From positions 12,735-58,145 of the forward strand of contig DEFK01000010.1 of the NCBI GenBank assembly GCA_002350765.1: a DNA stretch of 45,411 nt, written 5' to 3'. A model generated the notes under the pieces. It searched no databases. It saw nothing but the letters and a program-made list of their open reading frames with translations, and was not told the DNA's origin. This stretch comes from Ruminococcaceae bacterium UBA2854. GTDB taxonomy: Bacteria; Bacillota; Clostridia; Oscillospirales; Acutalibacteraceae. Within the stretch, counting starts at the first letter, position 1. Every line of letters starts with the position of its first letter. The translations under genes were made by a program, and so were the position numbers. Shown one piece after another: positions 8,290-16,182 of this stretch.

Positions 8290-9435
8290 TTAATCTAATG
8301 GAAAAAATTTCACTTCATAATCTTTCGCCCATTTTTCTGCTGACGTATTTTTATAGCCCTTAACAATAATATTGAAATCTGGACCGCCCATTGATGGGTC
8401 ACTGTCAAATCCGATTTTATTTATATTTTTTCCAAAATCTATTTCCCTTAAATTATCGGTATAATCGAGATACATACGCTCTATTCTTTTTACTGTATCG
8501 GGCACTTTTAATACTTCCGCTTTCCGATTTCTGGGATAAGCGTAGAGTATAGTTTGCTTTTTATTATAAAGAACTCCGTCTATGCTTGAATACCTCTCGT
8601 TATCCTTTGCGACATTAATCGCGCTTAGCTTAGTATCTATATTACATTCTGATTCCAAATTATAAACCTTAGTTCCATAGAAATTATTAGTTATTTTCGT
8701 AACGGATTTAGGTATGTTTACTGTCTCGGATTTTCCGGAGAATAACGCGTACATTGTTTTTGTGTTTTCCGAAATGTTAATAGTTTTTGCCGGATTATTC
8801 TGCGGTATACAAAGCAAGACGCTTTTATCCTTATTGTAGAGAATGCCGTTTTCGGAGGAATAATAAGGATTATCCTCGCTTACATCTATGCGCGACAATT
8901 CCGACATATCCTCAAATGTCCAAAAAACAATATCCCGAATGGTAGAAGGTAAATAAATCTGATTTATCCCTGTATCATATGTACTCTCGCGATATGTCTT
9001 ACCGCCGTCTTCGTAGTCGGTTATTTCACCACCCAGCTTCAATACGGGCTTCCCATCGATTTCCTCCGGAATATGTACTACACTGTTCGTGTATATCCTG
9101 GAAACCTCAACACCGTTCTCGAAATCTCTGTATTCCACATTGTTGTTTGATTTAAATATGCTATGCTTAACTGCTTTTTTATAATTTTTGTCAAACAATG
9201 TTTCAAGCGGGTCGGTGTATCCGTAATACGGTACCTCGGGATAATTTATTTTGGCAAGCTTACTTCGGTAAGAATAATCAGTGCCTTTTACTTTATATGT
9301 ATACGGCGGAGTGGTCGGTGCTGTAGTAGTTGCCGCGGTAGTTGCAGTAGGTTTTTTCTCCTTTTCGCCGCACGAGCTCATAAATATCGAACAGAATATA
9401 ATTGCCGTTAATAAAATCAAAAATGTCTTTTTCAT
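8290..9435 (-). CDS. BspA-like leucine-rich-repeat lipoprotein
   Basis: Surface lipoprotein of unknown ligand. Residues 1-22 are a lipoprotein signal with the lipobox MSSC (Cys22), then a Thr-rich spacer (TTAATTTAPTT). From about residue 50 it shares long blocks with the neighbouring gene at 9469-11076: PEVPYYGYTDPLE, EITDYEDGG.YREST and EDNPYYSSENGILYNKDKS. LRR_5/BspA-type repeats (VNIPKSVTKI, LKVPDTVKRI) fill the remainder, and the last segment is the recurring KGYKNTSAEKWAKDYEVKF cap. The module DNxxYSSxxGVLYNKKxT appears twice. It is the last gene of a four-LRR run with a 33-nt gap to the preceding gene, probably co-transcribed. BspA-family proteins are known as adhesins; the role here is inference. 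Confidence 0.82.
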   Translation of the reverse strand: MKKTFLILLTAIIFCSIFMSSCGEKEKKPTATTAATTTAPTTPPYTYKVKGTDYSYRSKLAKINYPEVPYYGYTDPLETLFDKNYKKAVKHSIFKSNNNVEYRDFENGVEVSRIYTNSVVHIPEEIDGKPVLKLGGEITDYEDGGKTYRESTYDTGINQIYLPSTIRDIVFWTFEDMSELSRIDVSEDNPYYSSENGILYNKDKSVLLCIPQNNPAKTINISENTKTMYALFSGKSETVNIPKSVTKITNNFYGTKVYNLESECNIDTKLSAINVAKDNERYSSIDGVLYNKKQTILYAYPRNRKAEVLKVPDTVKRIERMYLDYTDNLREIDFGKNINKIGFDSDPSMGGPDFNIIVKGYKNTSAEKWAKDYEVKFFPLD

Positions 9436-9468
9436 TTCGACGCCTCTTATCTTATTAATTATTCTTTA

Positions 9469-11076
9469 TCAGCTTATAGTTTTAACTGTTAAGTAATTTG
9501 TCTTATTAAAGCTCTTAACCCATTTAGCCGCGTAGGTGTTTTTATATACATTCACAGTAAGCGAGTTGTCGAAGCCTAAGCCTCCCCATGTCGTAAAGCC
9601 GATTTTACTAACCTTTTTATTAAAGCTAAAGGTTTTCAGATACGATATACTGTCGAGCAGCATATAGTCGATGGTTTCAACACTGTCGGGGAGAGTATAG
9701 CTTAAATCATCCTTGGAATACGGATATAAAATCAGCTTGGTTTTCTTTTTATCGTACAGAACGCCGTTTTCACTCGAATAGTTCGGGTTATCCTTATCGA
9801 CTTTAATCTCCTCAAGACACATACAGTCGAGCACGTTATCCTGAGCGTCAAAAACGGAATTAAGGATTCCGCCTTTCATCTTTTTAACGGATTTCGGGAT
9901 GTTCAGTGTTATCGTTTCCTCGGAAAAGAGGCTGTAGGTCGTCTTGGTCTTATCGGAGATATTAATAGTTTCGCTCGGGTTTTTCAGCGGAACAAATAGC
10001 AGTACACTCTTGTCCTTATTATAAAGGATACCGTTCTCGGACGAATAGTAGGGATTATCCTCGCTTACTTCTATCTCCTGGAGATAGGTCATATTGCTGA
10101 ATGTACCCGCGACGATTTCCTTTACGTTCTTCGAAATCACAACCTTTTCGGCGTCGGTTTCCCAGGTGCTTTCGCGGTAGCAATATCCGCCGTCCTCGTA
10201 GTCGGTTATCTCTCCGCCGATTTTTATAACAGGCTTTCCGCCGAGAGTTTCGGGGATCGTTATAGTCTTTTTAAACGGCGCGCAAGCGATTTCGACTCCG
10301 CTCTGGAAGCTCCTGTAGCTAAAGCCGTCCTTATATTCCGTTTCGTTTCGGGACTTAGCCGTCTTAGTATAAGCATCCGTGTAGTAAAGCTCCTCGAGAG
10401 GATCGCCGTAGCCGTAGTACGGAACGTCGGAATTATTTATATGCGCGTACTTACTCGTATAGGAGTAGTCGAGCCCTTCCTTACTTCTTTTTACGTAAGT
10501 ATATTCTTTAGGCTTAGATACTAAGCCCTTTGAATTACCGTTTATCGCCCGAACCTTATACTTATTGGTCGTTTTCGTTTTTTCCTCGTAGTTATCGAGG
10601 GAATTATTCGTGACGGTTTTTATCAGCGTATACTTACCCGTCTTATTATCCTTTACGTTCGCCTTATAAACCTCGTAGCCTTTAGCGCCTTTTACCTTGC
10701 TCCATATAAGCCCCATACCCTTTTTGTCGTAGCCGACAGTCTTTATAGAGGGAGCCTTTAAGCGGGTTATCTTTTTTACCTTCGACTCGAGTTTCCCGCA
10801 GATAATCTTATAAGAATATGTTTTTCCAGCCGTTATCTTCTCGTCTATATAGGAAGTTTTTTTCGACAGTTTCTTTATCGTTTTAAAATTTTCTTTCGCG
10901 GTTTTTCGCTGAATTTTAATCTTTTTCTTTCCGATATTACTAAAGCTCAGCTCGATTCCTTTTTCCACATTTTTCACTTTTACCTTCGGTTTTACCGCGG
11001 TTTTTCCGTTTACCGCTATAACAGCCGAGCTTATAATCAGTATTATTGACAATATGACCGCTGTCAGTTTTTTCAT
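9469..11076 (-). CDS. Secreted BspA-like LRR protein with N-terminal fibronectin type III region
   Basis: A 535-residue secreted protein. Signal peptide at residues 1 to about 24 (ending AVNG), then one or two fibronectin type III-like repeats (about 25-190; typical phrases KTYSYKIICG and KVKGAKGYEVYKA), then the region homologous to the adjacent lipoprotein (from YSYTSKYAHIN) and LRR_5 repeats to the end. It has the same EITDYEDGG and EDNPYYSSENGILYNKDKSVLL blocks as its neighbour, so one arose from the other with a swapped N-terminus. The ATG at 11076 is chosen because GGAGG lies 8 nt upstream; the in-frame GTG at 11085 overlaps that GGAGG. It lies 19 nt after the preceding LRR gene. Confidence 0.82.
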   Translation of the reverse strand: MKKLTAVILSIILIISSAVIAVNGKTAVKPKVKVKNVEKGIELSFSNIGKKKIKIQRKTAKENFKTIKKLSKKTSYIDEKITAGKTYSYKIICGKLESKVKKITRLKAPSIKTVGYDKKGMGLIWSKVKGAKGYEVYKANVKDNKTGKYTLIKTVTNNSLDNYEEKTKTTNKYKVRAINGNSKGLVSKPKEYTYVKRSKEGLDYSYTSKYAHINNSDVPYYGYGDPLEELYYTDAYTKTAKSRNETEYKDGFSYRSFQSGVEIACAPFKKTITIPETLGGKPVIKIGGEITDYEDGGYCYRESTWETDAEKVVISKNVKEIVAGTFSNMTYLQEIEVSEDNPYYSSENGILYNKDKSVLLFVPLKNPSETINISDKTKTTYSLFSEETITLNIPKSVKKMKGGILNSVFDAQDNVLDCMCLEEIKVDKDNPNYSSENGVLYDKKKTKLILYPYSKDDLSYTLPDSVETIDYMLLDSISYLKTFSFNKKVSKIGFTTWGGLGFDNSLTVNVYKNTYAAKWVKSFNKTNYLTVKTIS

Positions 11077-11095
11077 GGGAAACACCTCCCTTGCG

Positions 11096-12556
11096 TCAGT
11101 TTTTGCGTTTCCTTAATTTCGAGGTTATAAACACCGTTATTCCTCCGACAACCAGCGCCGCGGAAATCATAATTATCCATATATACGGGCTCGTTTCGCT
11201 CGAGAAAGAATTTACCTTCTTTATCTCTACGAATTTTAATCCGTTCGCTTTCGCGTAGTCTTCCGCTTCGGAATCTTTTTTTCCTTTTATTACAAAGTTC
11301 TCGTACTTATCGCCGATTGTACCGCACTCGCCGACGGAATATCCGAAAGCGTGGTCGCCGATAAATTCAACCTTTTCGGGAATATTTACCTCGGAAAGCT
11401 CAACTCCGAAGAACGCTTTCTGGTCTATAGACTTCAGCCAAACGGGCAGATTGATGCGGGTTAAGCCCGAACTGCTGAACGCGTCTTTTCCTATTTCTTC
11501 GAGCGTATCGGGCAATTCAACTTTTCTTAAGGCGTGACATTCGAGGAAAGCTTCCTCGTCTATTGTCTTTACTCCTCTTTGAATAACAACCGTATTCAAA
11601 TCGGGACAATCGGCAAACGCGCTGGAGCTTATTGTTCTCAGATTACACGTAACGGTAATTTTTTGCAGATTGGACGCTGAAAAGGCGTAGTCCGCAATCT
11701 TATGTACAGTCAGCGGGATTGTAAAATCCCTCGCCGCTTTCTGCTCATCCGTAAGCTTAGGCATAGGTTCGAAGGAGCTGTTTCGGTTAGAGCCGCCGCC
11801 TCTGTTAGCGGGGTAAACCTTTAATTCGGTTTTGTCCTTATTATAAAGAATACCGTCCTCGGCGCTATACTCGGGATTGTCCTTGTCTACGGTAAATTTT
11901 TCCAGCGTAGGCTTTTTGAGCAATAGTGTAAACGCGCCGCTTTTTATAGAGGTAACGCCTTTAGGGATATGGAACTTTTTAAAAGCGCAATCCTGAAAGG
12001 CTTCCGCGCGTATTTGTTTAACCGAATTCGGAATTACTATTTTCGTAAGCTTCGTACAGGAAGAAAACATTCCTTCCGAAATCATACTTACACCGTTTTT
12101 TATTACAACTTTTTTCAGCTTTTTACTGTCGGCAAACACTCTCTTGCCGAGCTTTTTTACGCTCGAGGGGATAACTATCGAGGTAAGCTTAGTATCGTCA
12201 AACGCCCTGAACCCTATTTCCTGAACAGACTCGGGGATTTTCACGGAGGAAAGCTTGCTCATAGAAAAAGCGCATTGTTTTATCTTTTTAACGGTTTTTG
12301 GGATTTTAATCGAGGTTATTTTACAGCGGTTTCCGCTGAACGCGAATTCCCCTATCGACGTAACCTTACGCCCGCCGATTTTATCGGGGATAACAGGCTT
12401 TTTACCCTGGGAGCCGTCGTAGCCCATAATCTCAACCGTCGAATCCTTTAGTATTCTGAACGACATCCCCGCTTTTTTTACCGCGGCATCCGCGGAAAAA
12501 GAAACGGAGTATAATGCCGTTATCGCTACAAATATTAAAGATATTATCCTTTTCAT
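11096..12556 (-). CDS. Membrane-anchored BspA-like LRR protein
   Basis: A 486-residue exported protein. Signal peptide at about 1-25 (MKRIISLIFVAITALYSVSF), then a short IMGYDGSQG segment common to BspA repeats, then a long series of LRR_5 units (TSIGEFAFSGN, KKIKQCAFSMS, QEIGFRAFDDTKL and so on). One insert is the shared DNPEYSAEDGILYNKDKTELKVYP module (about 250). A C-terminal transmembrane helix (YIWIIMISAALVVGGITVF) and a KLRKRKN stop-transfer tail follow, so it is anchored with the repeats outside. No LPXTG motif is seen. The ATG at 12556 has GAGGTG at 6 nt; the ATG 42 nt upstream lies at or before the predicted transcript start. It has its own promoter. Confidence 0.85.
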   Translation of the reverse strand: MKRIISLIFVAITALYSVSFSADAAVKKAGMSFRILKDSTVEIMGYDGSQGKKPVIPDKIGGRKVTSIGEFAFSGNRCKITSIKIPKTVKKIKQCAFSMSKLSSVKIPESVQEIGFRAFDDTKLTSIVIPSSVKKLGKRVFADSKKLKKVVIKNGVSMISEGMFSSCTKLTKIVIPNSVKQIRAEAFQDCAFKKFHIPKGVTSIKSGAFTLLLKKPTLEKFTVDKDNPEYSAEDGILYNKDKTELKVYPANRGGGSNRNSSFEPMPKLTDEQKAARDFTIPLTVHKIADYAFSASNLQKITVTCNLRTISSSAFADCPDLNTVVIQRGVKTIDEEAFLECHALRKVELPDTLEEIGKDAFSSSGLTRINLPVWLKSIDQKAFFGVELSEVNIPEKVEFIGDHAFGYSVGECGTIGDKYENFVIKGKKDSEAEDYAKANGLKFVEIKKVNSFSSETSPYIWIIMISAALVVGGITVFITSKLRKRKN

Positions 12557-12574
12557 AGAAAACACCTCTACAGC

Positions 12575-12603
12575 ATTATACTCCATTATCGTTATCAAGG
12601 CAA
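12575..12603 (-). promoter_or_regulatory. Promoter of the membrane-anchored LRR gene
   Basis: TTGCCT (12598-12603), a 17-nt spacer and TATAAT (12575-12580) on the minus strand. The predicted start near 12568 leaves a leader of about 12 nt. Confidence 0.55.
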
Positions 12604-12635
12604 CCGTTTTTCGACAACTTCCGCCATCATTGTTT

Positions 12636-14039
12636 TTAAACCGCTACGAATTTAAACTTGTTTTTCTTAGCGTATTTATAAGCGGTCGAATTCTTTTTGC
12701 CTTTAATTGTAAAGCCTTTTACCGCTGTTTTCTTTTTACCGTTGTAATGATAACCGAGATTTTTGTCAATCTTTTTTACACTCTTAGGAATAATTATTTC
12801 CTTAAAGGCTTTATTGCCGTAAGCAAGCCACGGAACGATTTTAACTCCGCTTTTAACCTTAATTTTCTTTAACGCGGGACATTCGTCAAATATACCTTCT
12901 CCGCAGTATTTGTTTTTTAACACAGGGTATTCCGCGTATTTCAGCTTTTTACAATCCATGAAACAATAATCCCAAATACACATAGACTTATTTCGGTCAA
13001 ATTTCACTGATTTAAGCTTATTACAGGAATAGAAACAACCGCCGTTAATGGTTTTAACAGACTTTGGAATAACTACTTTCTTTATATTACAATATCTGAA
13101 ATTGCTTCCTTCAATCGTACTAACCTTATTAAGCTTAACTTCTTCTAATTTTTTATTATAACAAAAAGCTCCGCTTTTAATTCTTTTAACATTTTTGGAA
13201 ACCGTCAGTTTCTTACGGTTTAATAACGACGGAACGAATACGAGCTTGGTTTTATCTTTGCTGTAGAGGATTCCGTTTTTAACAGAAAAGTTTTTGTTAT
13301 CTTTATCAACCGTAATTTCCGAAAGCTTTTTCGCGCCGATAAGTCCTTTTATAACGCTGATGTTCTTACCGATATTAAACTTTTCAAGTCCGCTGTCACT
13401 GAAAGCGGTGTTCTTTATAATTTCCGTGTCTTCGGGAAGAATAATTGACTTAAGACTTTTACACTCACTAAAAGCGTATTGATTGACCGTTGCGATTGAA
13501 TCAGGGAGATTAACTTCTTCCAAATTTTCGCAGCAATTGCAAATACCGTACGGAACCGAATTAAGCTCCGCTTTAATTGTTATCTTTCTCAGACTTAGGC
13601 AGTTCGCGAAAGCATCTGCTCCTATTAATGTTACAGATTTCGGAATAACAGCTTCCGTTATTTTCGTTCCGCAAAAAGCAAAGTTCATTATTCTCTGTAC
13701 CGAATCCGGAATGTTTACCTTGGACAACTTATCGCAGTAAAAGAACGCGCAGTTGCCGATTTCGGTTATGGTATCGGGAATAGTAACCTTTTCTATATTG
13801 TGATTGTTGTTAAATAAGTCTTCGCCTAAGGCTGTAACTGTATTTCCGTCTAAGTCCGCGGGAATATTTACTTCCGTTTCGTTTCCTGTATAACCAGTAA
13901 TTTCAGCTTTTCCGCCGTCGGCGGTGTATTTGTAATCGCCGCTTGTTTTTTCCGCCGACACCGCGTGTGCGACCGCGCCTACGGAAAACACACTTAATAA
14001 TAGTGTGACAGTAATAATAATTGAAATAACTTTTTTCAT
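12636..14039 (-). CDS. Secreted BspA-like LRR protein with Lys-rich C-terminus
   Basis: A 467-residue secreted protein. Signal peptide at about 1-28 (ending AVAHAVSAE), the GDYKYTADGGKAEITGYTG opening typical of BspA repeats, then about twelve LRR_5 units (EIGNCAFFYCDKL, LIGADAFANCLSL and similar). The shared DNKNFSVKNGILYSKDKTKLVFVP module is at about 245-270. The C-terminal half is strongly basic, and the end GKKNSTAYKYAKKNKFKFVAV matches the frameshifted LRR gene at the right edge of the window. It is more AT-rich than the neighbouring metabolic genes. AAGGAG lies 9-10 nt before ATG. A 31-codon membrane peptide gene precedes it by 19 nt. Confidence 0.85.
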   Translation of the reverse strand: MKKVISIIITVTLLLSVFSVGAVAHAVSAEKTSGDYKYTADGGKAEITGYTGNETEVNIPADLDGNTVTALGEDLFNNNHNIEKVTIPDTITEIGNCAFFYCDKLSKVNIPDSVQRIMNFAFCGTKITEAVIPKSVTLIGADAFANCLSLRKITIKAELNSVPYGICNCCENLEEVNLPDSIATVNQYAFSECKSLKSIILPEDTEIIKNTAFSDSGLEKFNIGKNISVIKGLIGAKKLSEITVDKDNKNFSVKNGILYSKDKTKLVFVPSLLNRKKLTVSKNVKRIKSGAFCYNKKLEEVKLNKVSTIEGSNFRYCNIKKVVIPKSVKTINGGCFYSCNKLKSVKFDRNKSMCIWDYCFMDCKKLKYAEYPVLKNKYCGEGIFDECPALKKIKVKSGVKIVPWLAYGNKAFKEIIIPKSVKKIDKNLGYHYNGKKKTAVKGFTIKGKKNSTAYKYAKKNKFKFVAV

Positions 14040-14058
14040 AACTAAAACTCCTTCTTTC

Positions 14059-14154
14059 TTAGTGATTTAAAATAGTATTTATAATAATTGCCGCCGCTAC
14101 ATCGCCCAAAAGCACCGTAGCGAGCAAAATTAACATTGGAATTTTTTCATTCAT
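14059..14154 (-). CDS. Small hydrophobic membrane peptide (31 aa)
   Basis: Starts with ATG 8 nt after AAAGGAG, ends in TAA, and lies 19 nt before the LRR gene on the same strand. The peptide starts MNEKIPM and continues as one hydrophobic stretch (LILLATVLLGDVAAAIII) ending NTILNH, consistent with a single membrane helix. I do not recognise a family. The good ribosome binding site and the position at the head of the LRR unit support translation. It could also be a leader peptide that affects expression of the LRR gene. Confidence 0.55.
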   Translation of the reverse strand: MNEKIPMLILLATVLLGDVAAAIIINTILNH

Positions 14155-14295
14155 TTTATCAACTCCTTTATGCTTTCACTATAGTAGTGTCGAAAAAAGA
14201 GAAAAAAGTTTCAAATTTTCAAAAAATTTTTTATCTTTGGAGATATGCACAAAAGAACTGGCTAAGAATTGTGTATATTGACCGTAATTTTAGCG
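14155..14295. other. AT-rich intergenic DNA upstream of the small peptide gene
   Basis: No gene seen. It must hold the promoter of the minus-strand peptide/LRR unit. TACTAT at about 14180 is a possible -10, but no -35 lies at normal spacing. Long A and T runs flank it. Confidence 0.3.
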
Positions 14296-14330
14296 CAAAA
14301 AACAATGCCGCGAAAGAATCGCGACATTGT
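14296..14330 (-). terminator. Terminator of the ABC-2 exporter operon
   Basis: ACAATG-T-CGCG and CGCG-G-CATTGT form the stem (minus-strand reading), followed directly by TTTTTTGCGC. It lies beyond the two repeat units that follow the last permease gene, so those repeats are transcribed as a 3' region. Confidence 0.7.
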
Positions 14331-14346
14331 AATTGTTTTTATTTAG

Positions 14347-14407
14347 TTTAAACCCGCCGTTGATGAACCTATGATAAATACAAAACTTTTCCATAGGCGG
14401 CTTTGGC
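14347..14407. repeat. 61-bp structured direct repeat, copy 1
   Basis: Differs from copy 2 (14476-14536) at a single base. It contains CCTATG and CATAGG arms about 19 nt apart with CCGCC and GGCGG outside them. Read on the minus strand in one frame it would encode PPMEKFCIYHRFINGGFK. It is followed by the stem-loop TCTCGGGGCTCCCGAG and a further partial unit. Confidence 0.85.
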
Positions 14408-14475
14408 TCTCGGGGCTCCCGAGCGGCTTTGGCAACGGGGGCTCCTATGTATTTTTTGTAAGTTTTTACGCTAAC

Positions 14476-14536
14476 TTTAAACCCGCCGTTGATAAACCTA
14501 TGATAAATACAAAACTTTTCCATAGGCGGCTTTGGC
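14476..14536. repeat. 61-bp structured direct repeat, copy 2
   Basis: Second copy, offset 129 bp from the first, 60 of 61 bases identical. It is followed by the hairpin AACGGGG-CT-CCCCGTT, which overlaps the stop codon of the downstream ABC permease gene (14552-14554). Confidence 0.85.
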
Positions 14537-14551
14537 AACGGGGGCTCCCCG

Positions 14552-15361
14552 TTAACTGCCTGCGCTTTCGTAGGCGCTGACGCCTTTATTCCATACAAAT
14601 ATACCGAGCGCCATTAATATTGCCGACATCAAAACCGTACCGCCGATATTAAACCACGGATTCCCTCCCGTTATAAAGTAGCTTGCGGGGAAGAACGCTG
14701 TAAACGCGAACGGCACGATATAGGTAATAACCGTCCTTACAAGGCGGTTGTAAATCGTAGTCGGGTATTTAGCGAAGTCGTTTATCATATAAAACATATA
14801 AGTTATATTACCGCTTCGCTTAGTCCAGAACGCTATCGCCGAGGTAATCAGCTTAACGCCCGTGTAGATAAATGTCGCGAAGAATATCGAAACTATAAAC
14901 AGAATCACGTTTATAAAATTGATATTTACGCCGATTCTCGGAATGCTGTAGCCGAGGAGCATTATACCGACAACCAGCTCGCCGAACGCGTCAACCTGGA
15001 ATTTTTCGACAGTAACCGCGAACAACGTGCTCACGGGACGGGTAAGATACTTGTCAAAATCGCCCTTACGGATAATAAAATGACCTATCGCCCATAAGTT
15101 GTCGAAAAACAGGTGGTCAATCGCTTTCGGCAATAAGGCGAAGCCGTAGATAAATATAATCTGCTCGAAGGAATAGCCCTCCAGGCTCGGTATCCTCGCG
15201 AAAATAACGGATAGGAAAAAGATATTAATCGCCTGGGTCAAAAGCATTCCGATAGCACCCGTCAGAAAGTCTATCTTGTACTCCATAAGCTTCTTTAAAT
15301 CCTGCTTTATAAAAATGCGGTGGAGCTTAAACATACGGTGGATTTTACGTAATAAATTCAT
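14552..15361 (-). CDS. ABC-2 type permease, DUF990-like (second subunit)
   Basis: A 269-residue membrane protein with about six helices, matching the ABC2_membrane_6 (DUF990) type. Its marker is the cytoplasmic phrase IIRKGDFDKYLTRPVSTLF, equivalent to the 'G.LD..L.RP' segment of the family. It should form a heteromeric channel with the product of the upstream gene, powered by the ATPase at the head of the operon; substrate unknown. The ATG at 15361 is chosen for AGGGGGG about 7 nt upstream, so it starts just after the preceding gene's stop. The stop codon lies within a hairpin of the following repeat region. Confidence 0.88.
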   Translation of the reverse strand: MNLLRKIHRMFKLHRIFIKQDLKKLMEYKIDFLTGAIGMLLTQAINIFFLSVIFARIPSLEGYSFEQIIFIYGFALLPKAIDHLFFDNLWAIGHFIIRKGDFDKYLTRPVSTLFAVTVEKFQVDAFGELVVGIMLLGYSIPRIGVNINFINVILFIVSIFFATFIYTGVKLITSAIAFWTKRSGNITYMFYMINDFAKYPTTIYNRLVRTVITYIVPFAFTAFFPASYFITGGNPWFNIGGTVLMSAILMALGIFVWNKGVSAYESAGS

Positions 15362-15363
15362 AC

Positions 15364-16182
15364 TCAACCCCCCTGTACGCTCATACGCTTAACGCAGGCA
15401 TTCCAGATAATCTGCTGTAATATTATAAAGAATATCAGCCAGAAAATCTGCAGCGCGAAGCTGTAGATTATAGTCGGCACATCAAACATCCCGACATACA
15501 TCATAACGGGGATGTAGGTCTGCGACGCGAACGGAAGTAAATTAAGCGTTACCGCTACCGCGGGAGGTAAGAACGCGAGAGGGATTACTCCGCCCGATAA
15601 AAAGCCTACGATACAGTCTTTAAGGAAATTCGCTCCCCAAAGATTTTTAAGTATAAACGCGGAATAACCGTAGCATACGTTAAAGTAAAACGTGATCAAG
15701 TACGCGAGAATAAGGCTAAAAAGATAGAGAATAAAATTCATTATATTAAAGCCGATTACTCCCGTAACCGCGAATTTATAAATCTCAACGCCGAGCATCA
15801 TCGGTGCGAATATCAGCGTTATCGTTATAAGCCTTTCGCCGAGCTCCTGGAAAAGGAAGGCTAAATCAAAACGGATAGGCTTAATCATACGCATAGCTAT
15901 ATTTCCGTCACGGATTTCCTCGCCTACGGCATAAGAGCCGTCGGAATAAGCGATTACAGAGGTTAAGAAGCTGATAAATATATAAACCACCATATCCGTT
16001 TCGGAAAAGCCCGCGAAGGTCTTTTCTCCGCCCGAGGTAAAAACCGCGTGCCAGAGAAAATAGTTTATAAAGCACCTTAGTATATCGCCGAGGATAAAGA
16101 AGAAAAAGTTTATACGGTACTGCGCCGCGAGTAATACTCCCGCGTGGGTAAACGGTCTGTAGATTTTAAACACCTTACGCAT
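15364..16182 (-). CDS. ABC-2 type permease, DUF990-like (first subunit)
   Basis: A 272-residue membrane protein with six predicted helices, paralogous to the next gene. The family signature is EEIRDGNIAMRMIKPIRFDLAFLFQELG. Its start overlaps the end of the ATPase gene by 8 nt, which implies translational coupling. Together the three genes form a complete exporter of the DUF990 class, some members of which are implicated in drug or viologen efflux; that role is only family analogy here. Confidence 0.88.
   Translation of the reverse strand: MRKVFKIYRPFTHAGVLLAAQYRINFFFFILGDILRCFINYFLWHAVFTSGGEKTFAGFSETDMVVYIFISFLTSVIAYSDGSYAVGEEIRDGNIAMRMIKPIRFDLAFLFQELGERLITITLIFAPMMLGVEIYKFAVTGVIGFNIMNFILYLFSLILAYLITFYFNVCYGYSAFILKNLWGANFLKDCIVGFLSGGVIPLAFLPPAVAVTLNLLPFASQTYIPVMMYVGMFDVPTIIYSFALQIFWLIFFIILQQIIWNACVKRMSVQGG

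Noticed and set aside
11969..12451. 160-residue plus-strand open frame opposite an LRR gene
   Set aside because: It is the complement of an LRR coding region with repeated codons, which opens the antisense frame; no ribosome binding site.
14290..14598. 102-residue minus-strand open frame across the 61-bp repeats
   Set aside because: It overlaps the end of the ABC permease gene, has no ribosome binding site, and its content is the repeat read in one frame.
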